From the IMG/VR virus record IMGVR_UViG_3300025941_000026, positions 1-60,985 of that record: a stretch of 60,985 nt of DNA; one strand, written 5' to 3'. The position numbers and the translations under genes were made by a program. Numbering within the stretch: position 1 is the stretch's first letter; each line of letters starts with the position of its first letter. This DNA comes from a virus. This document shows, piece by piece, positions 40,228-48,855 of this stretch. The notes beneath the pieces were generated by a model, which was not told the DNA's origin, searched no databases, and saw only the letters and a program-made list of their open reading frames with translations.

Positions 40228-40237
40228 GGAAATAATC

Positions 40238-40492
40238 ATGTCCCTCTATGAAAAAATCCAGGAACTGAAAAACCAGATCGCCGCCGGCGCCATCAGTGGC
40301 TATACCGCCTTGGATCTGTTCATGCAGCATGTCGAGCACCGTGTTACTGATGAGGCGGGCGTTGATGATCCTGCCCCAAGCATTCCCGAGGAAGATCACC
40401 CGGATTGGATTAAAAACGCAATTCCTCCTGTACCAGAACCCGCTTCGGCCGAACCGGCAGACGGGCAGACTGCCGTAGCTGACTCCGAGTAA
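40238..40492 (+). CDS. Hypothetical protein (84 aa)
   Basis: MSLYEKIQELKNQIAAGAIS, then helical, followed by an acidic Pro-rich tail (EEDHPDWIKNAIPPVPEPAS). SD ATAAGGA eight bases before the ATG. Placed in the lysis cassette, just before a terminator; role unknown. Confidence 0.55.
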   Translation: MSLYEKIQELKNQIAAGAISGYTALDLFMQHVEHRVTDEAGVDDPAPSIPEEDHPDWIKNAIPPVPEPASAEPADGQTAVADSE

Positions 40493-40514
40493 GAAGTTGA
40501 GGGGCGGTACTTTA

Positions 40515-40540
40515 ACGGCGGCTTAGGTCGCCGTCTTTTT
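40515..40540 (+). terminator. Terminator after the lysis genes
   Basis: ACGGCGGC-TTAG-GTCGCCGT stem with one mismatch followed by CTTTTT. Confidence 0.75.
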
Positions 40541-40552
40541 AGGGGCCTCAAC

Positions 40553-40981
40553 ATGACAACAGTCGTATGTAATCGAAGCATGATGGTAGCCGACAAGCGG
40601 GCTACCTTCGACGGCAGCGCCTCTTTCTCCGTCACTAAAATCTTCAAAATCCGTGGCTCGATCTATGGTGTATGCGGCAATCTCGAGCATGCCATGCAGT
40701 TCATCGCCTGGCGCCGCAAACCAGGTGACAAGCCTATCCTGCTGGACTCCACATTCGAAGCGCTAGAGCTTACACCAAAAGGAGAAATCCTCTGGTGGGG
40801 ATCCGGCCTAGTAGGCGTGCCAATTGAGGATGAGTTCTATGCAATCGGCACTGGCGCGGCCTACGCAACAGGTGCTTTAGAGATGGGTGCCAAGCCTGCA
40901 GCGGCAATCAAGATCGCGGCCAAGCATGACCCAGCCACGAGTCCAGAAGTCCAAACAATGAGTCTAGGGAGTAAATCATGA
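40553..40981 (+). CDS. Ntn-hydrolase fold peptidase, HslV-like, second copy (142 aa)
   Basis: Starts MTTVVCNRSMMVADKRATFD, the beta-strand pair found at the front of proteasome-like Ntn hydrolases, with Thr2 as possible nucleophile; FKIRGSIYGVCGNLEHAMQF and GTGAAYATGALEMGAKPAAAI are further core elements. It is shorter than, and only distantly like, the protein at 13463-13999. A start immediately follows the terminator, so it may be expressed separately. Protease or peptidase activity is inferred from the fold only. Confidence 0.6.
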   Translation: MTTVVCNRSMMVADKRATFDGSASFSVTKIFKIRGSIYGVCGNLEHAMQFIAWRRKPGDKPILLDSTFEALELTPKGEILWWGSGLVGVPIEDEFYAIGTGAAYATGALEMGAKPAAAIKIAAKHDPATSPEVQTMSLGSKS

Positions 40982-42141
40982 TTGAGATAGACCCGAAGCT
41001 GAAGGAATGGGCAACAGAACGAGAAAAGCAATACATCGACGCCGTAACCGAACATAGAGGCATTAGGGCAGCCGCCCGCGCGCTAGGTGTAGCACAGGCG
41101 TCCGTGCAGGATGCGCTCGCCAAACTGAAAGCCAGGGCAGCGAAAAATGGATACGCGCCTGGCCACTTCGAGAGCGGCACCGCCCCCGGCTTCTCCATGG
41201 GTAAGGTCACCGTGCAACGTGGTCCGTCCGGTGAAGTGGAGCGCACCTGGGAACGCCAGAGCCCCGACGCGGAACGTCAGCTAGAGCAAGTCAGGGAAAT
41301 GATCAAGATCTTGGCGGAAGATGTCCGCGGCCTGGCTCCGATTTCGAAGGCCCCGCGCTCCGTTTCCAGAGACCTGCTGGCGGTATTCCCGATCGGCGAC
41401 CCGCACATCGGGCTTCAGGTGTGGCAGGAAGAATGCGGCGATGCCTTTGATCTGAAGATCGCTCGGGCCATGACCTTGGGCGCAGTCGACCGTCTTATGC
41501 AGTCGGCGCCGGCCACCGATACCTGCATCATCCTCCTGCTAGGCGATGTGTTCCACATGAACGATCAGAGCAACGCTACGCCTAAGTCCAAGCATCAGCT
41601 GGACGTGGATAGCCGATATGTGAAAGTTCTGCAAGTGGGGATCGAGACGTACCGCCACGCCGTCCAGCGCGCGTTGCAGAAATACTCCAAAGTTGTTGTT
41701 AGGTGCGTGCAAGGTAACCATGACCCGGAAGCGATCTGGGCATTGGCCTTCACACTGCAGGCTTTCTTCGCCAATGATAAGCGCGTGGAAGTGGACCTCC
41801 ACCCGTCCCCCTTCTGGTACTATCGCTTCGGTAAGGTGTTGATCGGCGCCACCCACGGCGATAAGGTGAAGCATGGCCAGCTGGGCGGCATCATGGCGGC
41901 AGATCGTGCGAAGGACTGGGGCGCCACCACCCATCGATATTTTTACACTGGGCACGTTCACTCGCAGAATGTAACGGAGTTGCCTGGCCTGATGTGCGAA
42001 TCCTTCCGTACCTTGGCGGCGAAAGACAGCTATGCGAATGGCTATGGGTATCGTGCCGGCCGGGATATGGTGTGTATCGTGCATCATAAGGACCACGGCG
42101 AAGTGGAGCGCCACCGCGTTGACGTAGGGATGTTGGAGTAG
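40978..42141 (+). CDS. Metallophosphoesterase with N-terminal helix-turn-helix (387 aa)
   Basis: Residues 20-50 form a HTH (HRGIRAAARALGVAQASVQD), a common front part of phage phosphoesterases. From about 140 comes a calcineurin-like phosphoesterase with all metal-site motifs: IGDPHIG, LLGDVFHMND, QGNHDPE, THGDKV, GHVH. It should hydrolyse phosphodiesters or phosphomonoesters, perhaps in DNA end processing. It overlaps the previous gene by four bases. Confidence 0.8.
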   Translation: MIEIDPKLKEWATEREKQYIDAVTEHRGIRAAARALGVAQASVQDALAKLKARAAKNGYAPGHFESGTAPGFSMGKVTVQRGPSGEVERTWERQSPDAERQLEQVREMIKILAEDVRGLAPISKAPRSVSRDLLAVFPIGDPHIGLQVWQEECGDAFDLKIARAMTLGAVDRLMQSAPATDTCIILLLGDVFHMNDQSNATPKSKHQLDVDSRYVKVLQVGIETYRHAVQRALQKYSKVVVRCVQGNHDPEAIWALAFTLQAFFANDKRVEVDLHPSPFWYYRFGKVLIGATHGDKVKHGQLGGIMAADRAKDWGATTHRYFYTGHVHSQNVTELPGLMCESFRTLAAKDSYANGYGYRAGRDMVCIVHHKDHGEVERHRVDVGMLE

Positions 42142-42149
42142 GAGGAGAT

Positions 42150-42632
42150 ATGGACTTGGGACTTTTGAAAATCCTGGCGGCCGGCATCGTCATCGCCGGT
42201 CTTGTAGCGGCGTGCCACGAGCGAGATAATCGGCTGATTCAGAAGGGCGTAGACAGCCAGATTGCACTGGAGGCCGCGCAGAAGGAGAAAGATAAGGTGC
42301 TGGCCGAGAAGAAGGATGCTGACCAGGCGGCGGCGCTACGTAAGATCGACGAGCAACGAGTTAAGGAGAACAAGGAACATGAAAAAACTATTGCGCAGCT
42401 GCAGCGCGATGTGCGTTCTGGCGCTGAGCGCCTGCGCATCGCAACCGTACACCAGCCCAGTAAAACCCCGGCTGACCCCACTGCCGGCCGAGTTGAGCCA
42501 GAAGAAGGATCAGTCGTTGTGCCAGAAGTTGCTTCAGATATTCTCGGCATCGCCGCCGGTATTGGGCAAAACGTGCGGGACTACAACGACCTCCTCGATG
42601 CCTACCACGCATTAGAACTACGCTGCCAGTGA
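42150..42632 (+). CDS. Rz: Inner-membrane spanin, Rz-like (160 aa)
   Basis: N-terminal transmembrane helix (residues 4-21, LKILAAGIVIAGLVAACH), then a long coiled coil (AAQKEKDKVLAEKKDADQAA, EHEKTIAQLQRDVRSGAERL). It is the classic i-spanin layout; it would join with the lipoprotein encoded inside it to fuse inner and outer membranes at lysis. The 3' end overlaps the last codons of the convergent gene 42618-43106. Confidence 0.85.
   Translation: MDLGLLKILAAGIVIAGLVAACHERDNRLIQKGVDSQIALEAAQKEKDKVLAEKKDADQAAALRKIDEQRVKENKEHEKTIAQLQRDVRSGAERLRIATVHQPSKTPADPTAGRVEPEEGSVVVPEVASDILGIAAGIGQNVRDYNDLLDAYHALELRCQ
42379..42615 (+). CDS. Rz1: Outer-membrane spanin lipoprotein, Rz1-like, embedded in Rz (78 aa)
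   Basis: Lies entirely within Rz in the +1 frame. MKKLLRSCSAMCVLALSAC has a positive start, hydrophobic core and lipobox LSAC with Cys19 as lipid site; the rest is Pro/Ser-rich (YTSPVKPRLTPLPAELSQ), as Rz1 proteins are. An AAGGAG sequence is nine bases upstream of its ATG. Confidence 0.85.
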   Translation: MKKLLRSCSAMCVLALSACASQPYTSPVKPRLTPLPAELSQKKDQSLCQKLLQIFSASPPVLGKTCGTTTTSSMPTTH

Positions 42633-43106
42633 ATAGATAAGAGTAGTCCCACCTACCTGGGTAATGCGATCGCATACCCGGACCTTACCTGCAGCGCATA
42701 GCAGCTGCAGGTTAAATTGCACCGCCGCGCGGGTGTAGAATACTTTGGCCATTACGTCCTGTACTGTCATTGGCCCGGTCAAGGCGCCTAAAATCTTGGC
42801 AGGAAGCAGCGGCCTATCGTGCTTCCTGCTTTTTCGTAATGGGCCTTCGCTCTTGCCTGGGCCTGGATAGAAGCGCCGGACCTTGACGCCCGCAACTCCT
42901 ACGGTATGATCCCCGACATGAGCATCCCCAACTACCAGCATGACCTGGCATGCCTGCGTAATTCGCGCCGCGGAGTAAGGCAATGCTTCCGCCAGTTCGT
43001 GGATAGTCATTGGCCGGACAGCCAAGGATGCAAGGATATCCTTATACATCCGGGATTTCAGGCTGTCCGGTTTTTCGCCCCACGCTTTGAACGTGTCACG
43101 TGGCAT
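42618..43106 (-). CDS. Tandem winged-helix protein (162 aa)
   Basis: Two winged-helix-like units: residues 20-62 (DILASLAVRPMTIHELAEAL and AARITQACQVMLVV) and 102-150 (KILGALTGPMTVQDVMAKVF, AAVQFNLQLLCAAGKVRV). The linker is basic (GKSEGPLRKSRKHDR). A duplicated DNA-binding domain suggests a transcription regulator of the phage. It is last in the leftward arm, converging on Rz with a 15-base overlap. Confidence 0.6.
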   Translation of the reverse strand: MPRDTFKAWGEKPDSLKSRMYKDILASLAVRPMTIHELAEALPYSAARITQACQVMLVVGDAHVGDHTVGVAGVKVRRFYPGPGKSEGPLRKSRKHDRPLLPAKILGALTGPMTVQDVMAKVFYTRAAVQFNLQLLCAAGKVRVCDRITQVGGTTLIYSLAA

Positions 43107-43107
43107 A

Positions 43108-43290
43108 TCAGGTCTCCAAAGGCTTCACAACAGCCATGCAGACCAGGCGCTCCTTACCTGGCAAATCCGCATCGCGCAGGAACTTCACGCAATCAGACTG
43201 GCTCTTGAACTCATGGACCACCCCGAACACGACCTTATCGTCTTTCGGGTCCGACAGCAGGATAACCAACAAACCAATGACGTTCATCAT
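43108..43290 (-). CDS. Small exported-like protein (60 aa)
   Basis: MMNVIGLLVILLSDPKDD: a short hydrophobic start, then a soluble part with VFGVVHEFKSQSDCVKFLRD and ERLVCMAVVKPLET. GGGAGTAG upstream. Similar small proteins are seen in other podoviruses near the primase; function unknown. Confidence 0.55.
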   Translation of the reverse strand: MMNVIGLLVILLSDPKDDKVVFGVVHEFKSQSDCVKFLRDADLPGKERLVCMAVVKPLET

Positions 43291-43305
43291 AGCACTACTC
43301 CCTAG

Positions 43306-46242
43306 TTATGCGGCCTTACCCTTTTTGATGCTCACCACTTTGGCCGATTCGAGTGGTTGGGGTGGAACGGCCGGCGACGGAACGCCGAGTTTTTCAGCAT
43401 CGATTTCCCAACAGCGAGTTTGGCCTTTGGCGTAGGCGGTATCGGCGCCCAGTACCTTCTGCTTGGCGCGGCTGACGATAACCCCCATGCCTTCGAGCGT
43501 CTGCTCCATGCGGCGGAACGGCATCTTGTGCTCCCCGCAGAAGTCCAGAATCGCCTGGCGGGCGATGTAGATACGATCAGCGTCCATTTCATGGCGGATA
43601 AGCAGCGCGTGGTATGGCTTGACCACTGTGCAGTCCAGGTTCGAGGAGTTCTTGGCGGAGACCACCAAGGTGTTGCCGATATGGGTCTCGAGGAATTCCA
43701 CCAACACATCCAGCGGATCGGACACGGTATCTTGGATCGTCTCGCGTTGGCCGGAGAGGTGGGCCACCATCCATTTGAGATCTTCCTCGATAGGGTAGTC
43801 CAGCAGTCCCAGAGATTTGGCGATCTGTGCCCCAGTGTAGGCTGCAGCAATGGCGGCTGACCAATAGCGCTCCGCGGAAGCATCCCGGGAATTGAGGAGA
43901 CGGTCGACCATCGCTACGTTCTTGATATACCCCTTCGCCACCTTCTCGTAATTCTGTACGACAAACTTCATCATCAGCGGACCAGCATGGCCATAATTCT
44001 GGTTCAGCGAACGTAGGAAGTTATCCGCCTCTATCTTCGCCTCAGGGCTGGCATTAACCAGGCTGAATGGTACGCCGATCATACGCATCAGGTGCGGGCT
44101 CACATCGCGGCCGGAGGACAGGATACGGCTGATGTCATCGGTGTTAGCCGATGCCAGAACGATGGTCTCCCAGGTCACGGTCTTGCCCACGTGTTCGGAA
44201 CCCTTCATGCGATCCTTGCCGCGACCCTGGCTGATGTTCAGCAGGAAACGGCGAATCTCCTCTGGGTCGCGTTCGGTGATCTCATCCCACATAAACGGCA
44301 GGGAATGGTAGCAACCCAGGGTTTCGTATAGCGCGTTGATGGTTGACCCTTCGCGGTTACCGTTCAGGATCAGGTTCTCCGGCCGGCCCCACAGGGAAGC
44401 ACAGGCTTTCAACGCCGTAGTCTTACCGCGACCGGATTCGCCCGATGCCGTGATCAACACACCCTTGTTGCCGGTGTCATTCATATGGAACAACGGGGCG
44501 CCCAGCGCGGCGTAGATAAAGAACCGGGTGCCCTCGTAACCTGGCTTGTTGTAGAAGGCCATGGCGTCTTTCCACCCCTGTGCGCTGCCGGCCGCCGTTA
44601 CACCGTCTTTCGTTACCGCGCGCACCGTCTTGGATGGGTTGACCTGGCGCATCTTGCCGTCGGCACCAATGACCTTGTTCCCCAGCACGAAGGACTTCCG
44701 ATCGTCGTGCCAGCCCAGCCTTTCGTACAGCTTGTCACGGTCGGCTGCTTCCGCGAGGCTTTGTAGGTAGAAGCTCATATAGCGTTGTGTTGACTTGGCG
44801 TTATCATCGGTCATGTACACCCCTTTCTGCATTAGGTAGGCGTACAGCTTGCGGTGGTCAGAGATCAGGGACTGGGGCACTTCCATATCAGTAGGGCCAA
44901 GGCGCGGCAGATGCGCGCGCCACATGGACCGTTCTTCAACCAGGATATCTAGCCCGGACTGGCGCATAATGCGGATCGGGTACAGGTCGTAGGGGCAGAC
45001 ATCTACGAATGCCAGTACGCCGTCATCATCCGCCTCAGTTTCCTGCACAATCTTACCGCCCTTCAGATGATAACCCTGTGGCCGTGGCGCGATGAAAATC
45101 TCCTCGGCTTCGCCCAGGTCATTCAGCAGCTGGATCGGCGCCATCGGCGTAGGAGCATCACTACGGTCACGCCCTAGGAGGATAGGCGATTTTATTTGGC
45201 CGCGATGAGGGCAGCCTTGGCAGCCTTCAGGGTTTTCCGTTTCGAAGCTGACGCATGTAGCTGGGCCAGTATGCCAGCCGTCGACCTTTTGGAGAGTGGC
45301 CGCCCAAGAGTATCCATCGTGGCCTTCGGACAGAGCGCGATAAGCTTTCTCCGCGCTGTCGCAGAATTTGGCAACGCCCAATGCGGAACGCCATAGGACC
45401 TCACCCGTACCCTTTCCAAGTACCGCGACTTGCGCCGCAAGCTGTCCGCAGTGATAGACGATACGGTCGAAGTTTCCCGGATCATTGGTGGCTCCGAGGT
45501 TGTCTTCGAAATAGGCGTTGGCCGACAATGCGCCGCCGCAATTTTGTATAGCACTAGAACGCACAGTACAGCCGATATCATCGCCATACTGATCGAGAAT
45601 TCCCGCGATGTCGGAGAATTGGTAAGGTCCACCGCCTCGTGTAACCAATACCACTGGAGCCATACGGCGGATGTTAAAGCCACCAAGGCAACGCAATACT
45701 CGCGCCTGGTCAGAAGTGAGAGATCGATCAGCTTTAAATTCTTCATGAATGCAAATCGCTTTCAGTTTGTCGGCTACCGGACGCCAGGTCACCGTATCCA
45801 CCGCTGCGAACAATGGCCAGTAGGCATGGATACCGCCCCCGCTGTCGACGATCATTGGTGGGGGCAGTCCTACTTTGGATACGAAGGCTTTCAGCTGGAC
45901 GAGGGCGTCGGCTTTGGAGTTGAATTTTTTGGGGTCTTCCGGATCCACGTCGAGATCGAGGAAGAATGTTTTGATGTACTGCGCATTAGCCTGAGTACGG
46001 AAGCGCCACTTACCTTCACCGTTGTTCGCCGAATGGTCCCATACTTTATCCTCTGCGAAGGTGGCCGTGGCAAAATACGCCGGCTGCCCAGCGAATGTGA
46101 TCCAGTTCACCCGGGCAACAGCTTGAGGGATACTCTGATATTGCCGGTTATCCCATCCCCCGCTGGGGATGGGCGAAGCGATGCATATGATACCGGTACT
46201 GGGCAGCAGCAACTCAAGAAATTCTTGTGCGTTCATGGGCAT
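43306..46242 (-). CDS. Primase-helicase: PrimPol-like domain fused to DUF927-type ATPase (978 aa)
   Basis: Residues 1-260 look like an archaeo-eukaryotic primase/PrimPol: the metal site FFLDLDVDPED (93-103), SGGGIHAYW (134-142) and a third acidic part in LTSDQARVLRC. A Cys/His cluster (CQGCPHRG) follows near 345. The rest is a DUF927-type helicase with Walker A ASGESGRGKTTALK near 590, Walker B FMWDEITERD, and RILSSGRDVSPHLMRMIGV. This one protein would make primers and unwind DNA at the fork, paired with the family A polymerase at 55171-57072. Confidence 0.8.
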   Translation of the reverse strand: MPMNAQEFLELLLPSTGIICIASPIPSGGWDNRQYQSIPQAVARVNWITFAGQPAYFATATFAEDKVWDHSANNGEGKWRFRTQANAQYIKTFFLDLDVDPEDPKKFNSKADALVQLKAFVSKVGLPPPMIVDSGGGIHAYWPLFAAVDTVTWRPVADKLKAICIHEEFKADRSLTSDQARVLRCLGGFNIRRMAPVVLVTRGGGPYQFSDIAGILDQYGDDIGCTVRSSAIQNCGGALSANAYFEDNLGATNDPGNFDRIVYHCGQLAAQVAVLGKGTGEVLWRSALGVAKFCDSAEKAYRALSEGHDGYSWAATLQKVDGWHTGPATCVSFETENPEGCQGCPHRGQIKSPILLGRDRSDAPTPMAPIQLLNDLGEAEEIFIAPRPQGYHLKGGKIVQETEADDDGVLAFVDVCPYDLYPIRIMRQSGLDILVEERSMWRAHLPRLGPTDMEVPQSLISDHRKLYAYLMQKGVYMTDDNAKSTQRYMSFYLQSLAEAADRDKLYERLGWHDDRKSFVLGNKVIGADGKMRQVNPSKTVRAVTKDGVTAAGSAQGWKDAMAFYNKPGYEGTRFFIYAALGAPLFHMNDTGNKGVLITASGESGRGKTTALKACASLWGRPENLILNGNREGSTINALYETLGCYHSLPFMWDEITERDPEEIRRFLLNISQGRGKDRMKGSEHVGKTVTWETIVLASANTDDISRILSSGRDVSPHLMRMIGVPFSLVNASPEAKIEADNFLRSLNQNYGHAGPLMMKFVVQNYEKVAKGYIKNVAMVDRLLNSRDASAERYWSAAIAAAYTGAQIAKSLGLLDYPIEEDLKWMVAHLSGQRETIQDTVSDPLDVLVEFLETHIGNTLVVSAKNSSNLDCTVVKPYHALLIRHEMDADRIYIARQAILDFCGEHKMPFRRMEQTLEGMGVIVSRAKQKVLGADTAYAKGQTRCWEIDAEKLGVPSPAVPPQPLESAKVVSIKKGKAA

Positions 46243-46254
46243 GCCCGGTGGAGG

Positions 46255-46602
46255 TTAAGCGGCTTGGCGGGCTACATGATGTTTTTTCACCAACTGCGCG
46301 AAAGTCTTGACGCGGGCGGTAGTCGTACCTTCCAGCGGCAAATCCTTCTCTTTCTTCATGCGGCGCATCAGTACCAGGAAATTCTTCAGCTTCACTACCT
46401 TGTCCGGATCGCGCGGGGTCGACTCGCCGTACATCCAGCGGTAGATAGTCGGTTCGGACACGGACAGGATGGCAGCTGCGGCCTCCACTGGCACATTGCC
46501 TTTGATCAGCATGACGCCCAGGGTTGGGCCAAGGGCGTTCTTATCCGCCTCGATGGCGGCGTGCATGGCGTTCATTTTGTCTTGGGTAATAATGCGTCCC
46601 AT
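46255..46602 (-). CDS. HTH protein (115 aa)
   Basis: Residues 36-62 (VEAAAAILSVSEPTIYRWMYG) form a helix-turn-helix followed by STPRDPDKVVKLKNFLVLMR; a helical basic tail ends the chain. It could be a transcriptional regulator or replication initiator, and is a candidate to bind the TAGGAGCA sites or the 27-bp palindromes. Twelve bases upstream of the primase-helicase gene, so probably co-expressed. Confidence 0.65.
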   Translation of the reverse strand: MGRIITQDKMNAMHAAIEADKNALGPTLGVMLIKGNVPVEAAAAILSVSEPTIYRWMYGESTPRDPDKVVKLKNFLVLMRRMKKEKDLPLEGTTTARVKTFAQLVKKHHVARQAA

Positions 46603-46685
46603 GATCTCTCCAGGTTGTTATAGGGTGAGGGGTAGTAGGGGCGCGGAGATTGAGCTTTAAGCCCGGCTTCACGCCCCTTGGGATC

Positions 46686-47837
46686 TTAGTCGTCCCAGCC
46701 AGCCAGCAGTTCGGAGATTTCCGATGGGGTCTCGGTCACCACTGCGGGTTTAGCTTCGGCCTTTGGCTTCGATTCAGCTTTAGGCTTGGCCTCGGCTTTA
46801 GGTTTCGCCGCCGCTGGCGCAGGTGCAGGTGCAGGTGCTTCATCACCCCAGTCATCGTCGCCGGCACTCGCTGCTGCTTCCGCAGCCTTGGCTTCAGCGG
46901 CTTCTTTCGCGGCCTTGGCTTCAGCGGCTTTGCGGGCTTTTTCCGCTGCCGCAGCTTTCGCAGCCTTCTCAGCTTCGGCCTTGGCCAGCGCTTCCTTGAC
47001 CGCCGCTTGGGCTTCGGTGTCGTCGCTCTCCTCAGCTACCGCCGGTGCCGCGCCCGCTACACCATCGCTACCGCCTCCCGACAGGATCTTCTCAATAACC
47101 TCTTTGTCGGAAGCCAATCGCTGCTTAGCTGCGGCAGCTTCTTCAGCGGAGGCCCAGGCACCGGCGCTGAACAACAGCTTAGGGTATGCCTTGGATGCAT
47201 CGAACTTGACTTTCGTCACAACAGCTGCAGTGTGCTTGGCGCCGCGAGCGCGCAGGAAGTCCAGGTACTGATCCCAAGCGAACCAGTTCTGTGCTTCGTT
47301 CTCGGCATTGTCCTTATCCCAGATGGAAGTCTGGGCCAGGCGCAGCAGCAGGGGCACATGGGTGGCAGCAGCTTTGCCAGCCGGCACGATGGCAATGCGC
47401 TTGAATGGCGAGCATGCAGTGGACTGTTTGCCGGACTCGGTGATCTTGGAACCCTTCACCGAATGCGGGCAGGTATCGCAGGAGGATGCTTGCGGGTTCT
47501 CCACGCTAGCATCCGGGGTCTTGCCGTCGGCCGAGTAGCATGCTGGCGCCTGGTTCTTGCCTTCTTCGTAACTGCCTTCGTAATAGGAACGCGAACGGCC
47601 TTTGTTGTGATCCAGCACGATGACAGACACGACTTGCATTGGCACCTTCTCGCCGTCGCTGTCGATCTTGGTCATAGTTGTTTCTTCGCCATCTACGACG
47701 CGGCGCCAAACTTTACCGCGGTAGGACAGCTGGTTGATGGTACTGCGGGGTGCGATGTTCGAATCGTCGCCGAACAAATTTTGGAGGTGGGCTGGTACTT
47801 CGCCGCCGGCGGCGAATGGAATGATGTCGTTGGGCAT
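46686..47837 (-). CDS. Putative single-stranded DNA-binding protein (383 aa)
   Basis: Residues 35-225 look like an OB-type domain with a Cys cluster (CYSADG at 100, CDTCPHS at 120 and AC in STACSPFKR) that may bind zinc, followed by a Lys/Ala/Glu helical section and a Pro/Ala/Lys linker (PKAEAKPKAESKPKAEAKP). It ends with an acidic tip (EISELLAGWDD), like the tail by which SSB proteins recruit partners. It lies between primase-helicase and exonuclease. The SSB role is an inference from this build. Confidence 0.45.
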   Translation of the reverse strand: MPNDIIPFAAGGEVPAHLQNLFGDDSNIAPRSTINQLSYRGKVWRRVVDGEETTMTKIDSDGEKVPMQVVSVIVLDHNKGRSRSYYEGSYEEGKNQAPACYSADGKTPDASVENPQASSCDTCPHSVKGSKITESGKQSTACSPFKRIAIVPAGKAAATHVPLLLRLAQTSIWDKDNAENEAQNWFAWDQYLDFLRARGAKHTAAVVTKVKFDASKAYPKLLFSAGAWASAEEAAAAKQRLASDKEVIEKILSGGGSDGVAGAAPAVAEESDDTEAQAAVKEALAKAEAEKAAKAAAAEKARKAAEAKAAKEAAEAKAAEAAASAGDDDWGDEAPAPAPAPAAAKPKAEAKPKAESKPKAEAKPAVVTETPSEISELLAGWDD

Positions 47838-47879
47838 GTTCCGTTTCCTAAAGTGAGGGGATTGATAATATCACTGGCG

Positions 47880-48494
47880 TTAAGCCAGGCCAAGCTTTTT
47901 GTAAATCGCGCGCAGGTGGGCCATCTGGTCGATAGCGTCATCCAGCGCGTTGTGGTGCGTACCACTGCGGATTAAAGGTACATCTTGCACAAGCGGCAAG
48001 GATTTCATAGTGCGGTAGCAGCGCTCCCGCCAGAACGCCCATGGCGCCTCTTTCTTACACATCCGATACGCGTCCTTCAGGATACCGCCGTCGAAGCTGA
48101 TCGAGTTGCCCCAGATGTCATCCGGCCGGCTACCCCACCAGTTGGTAAATTCATCCAAGGCATTAGGCAGAGATACTGCGGTCTCGTCCTTGAACACTGC
48201 GCGGGCTTCTTCGCTCTGCTCCATCCACCACTTGATGGTTGACGCACTCGGGCGCAGGCCAAGCTCCATGCAGGACTCCAGCGTAATGACCTGGTAGAAA
48301 ATGTCGTCCGGGTGGATAGGCTTGTCGTCAAAGCGGAAGCGCACGGCGCCGATCGAAAGAATCGGGCTGTAGGGGTCAGTACCCAGTGTCTCGAGATCCA
48401 CCATGCATGCTGCAGGCGCATCGCTTTCGCCGATGGGGGTTGTAGATTCTGCGGTTTCTCGCATCAGCGCTTCCATGTCTACGACGTCGTTCAT
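47880..48494 (-). CDS. DnaQ-fold 3'-5' exonuclease (204 aa)
   Basis: Exo I motif VDLETLGTD (Asp33, Glu35), exo II region around FDGGILKDAY and exo III GTHHNALDDA (His/Asp). The middle KWWMEQSEEAR and WGNSISFDG are features of the Rv2179c-like (DUF5051) group of exonucleases. Substrate may be DNA or RNA; its place beside the SSB-like protein suggests recombination or repair. It overlaps the next gene by four bases. Confidence 0.8.
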   Translation of the reverse strand: MNDVVDMEALMRETAESTTPIGESDAPAACMVDLETLGTDPYSPILSIGAVRFRFDDKPIHPDDIFYQVITLESCMELGLRPSASTIKWWMEQSEEARAVFKDETAVSLPNALDEFTNWWGSRPDDIWGNSISFDGGILKDAYRMCKKEAPWAFWRERCYRTMKSLPLVQDVPLIRSGTHHNALDDAIDQMAHLRAIYKKLGLA

Positions 48495-48655
48495 GATTGG
48501 TCCTCCAGACGGGATACCAATTCGCGCGCCAGGGCGACACTGGCTGCGGCATCGCCGAACACCTCGTCCACACCTTGCCCTGCTTCGTCGCAGTCGTTCA
48601 GCAGGCCGGTAATTTCGTCGAGAGACATAATTTTAAAACCGAATGGGTCGTTCAT
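48491..48655 (-). CDS. Hypothetical acidic protein (54 aa)
   Basis: Start at 48653-48655 overlaps the stop of 48652-48855 and has GGAAAG upstream; the longer frame to 48733 lacks a signal. MNDPFGFKIMSLDEITGLLN, then a helical section with SVALARELVSRLEDQ. Function unknown. Confidence 0.55.
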   Translation of the reverse strand: MNDPFGFKIMSLDEITGLLNDCDEAGQGVDEVFGDAAASVALARELVSRLEDQS

Positions 48656-48855
48656 TTGCTTTCCTTTCCGTGTTGTTTCAGACAATGCTCCGAAACGCAT
48701 TTGCCTTCGTGGTCGACAATCGTAACGCCGCACCCTTCGCAGAGTGCTGGCGCGTAGTTCCCCATCCGGGTATCGGACGGCCAGCTGAGATCCGCCAGGT
48801 CGCGGTAATCATCGCCGAACAGATCGATGCTGCATTGCCTGCAGAAGTCAGCCAT
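48652..48855 (-). CDS. Cys-rich small protein (67 aa)
   Basis: MADFCRQCSIDLFGDDYRDL, then ALCEGCGVTIVDHEGKCVSEHC: two CxxC pairs plus a further Cys/His set, so one or two zinc sites are likely. Short proteins with this C-R-Q-C-S opening occur in many phages and are unnamed. ATGA-type coupling on both sides. Confidence 0.65.
   Translation of the reverse strand: MADFCRQCSIDLFGDDYRDLADLSWPSDTRMGNYAPALCEGCGVTIVDHEGKCVSEHCLKQHGKESK

Noticed and set aside
45192-45746. Minus-strand frame of 184 codons starting with a hydrophobic stretch
   Set aside because: Overlaps the primase-helicase gene on the same strand in another frame; no SD and the primase frame carries the motifs.
45430-46623. Plus-strand open frame of 397 codons opposite the primase-helicase
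   Set aside because: Antisense shadow in a GC-rich gene; no motif, no start signal.
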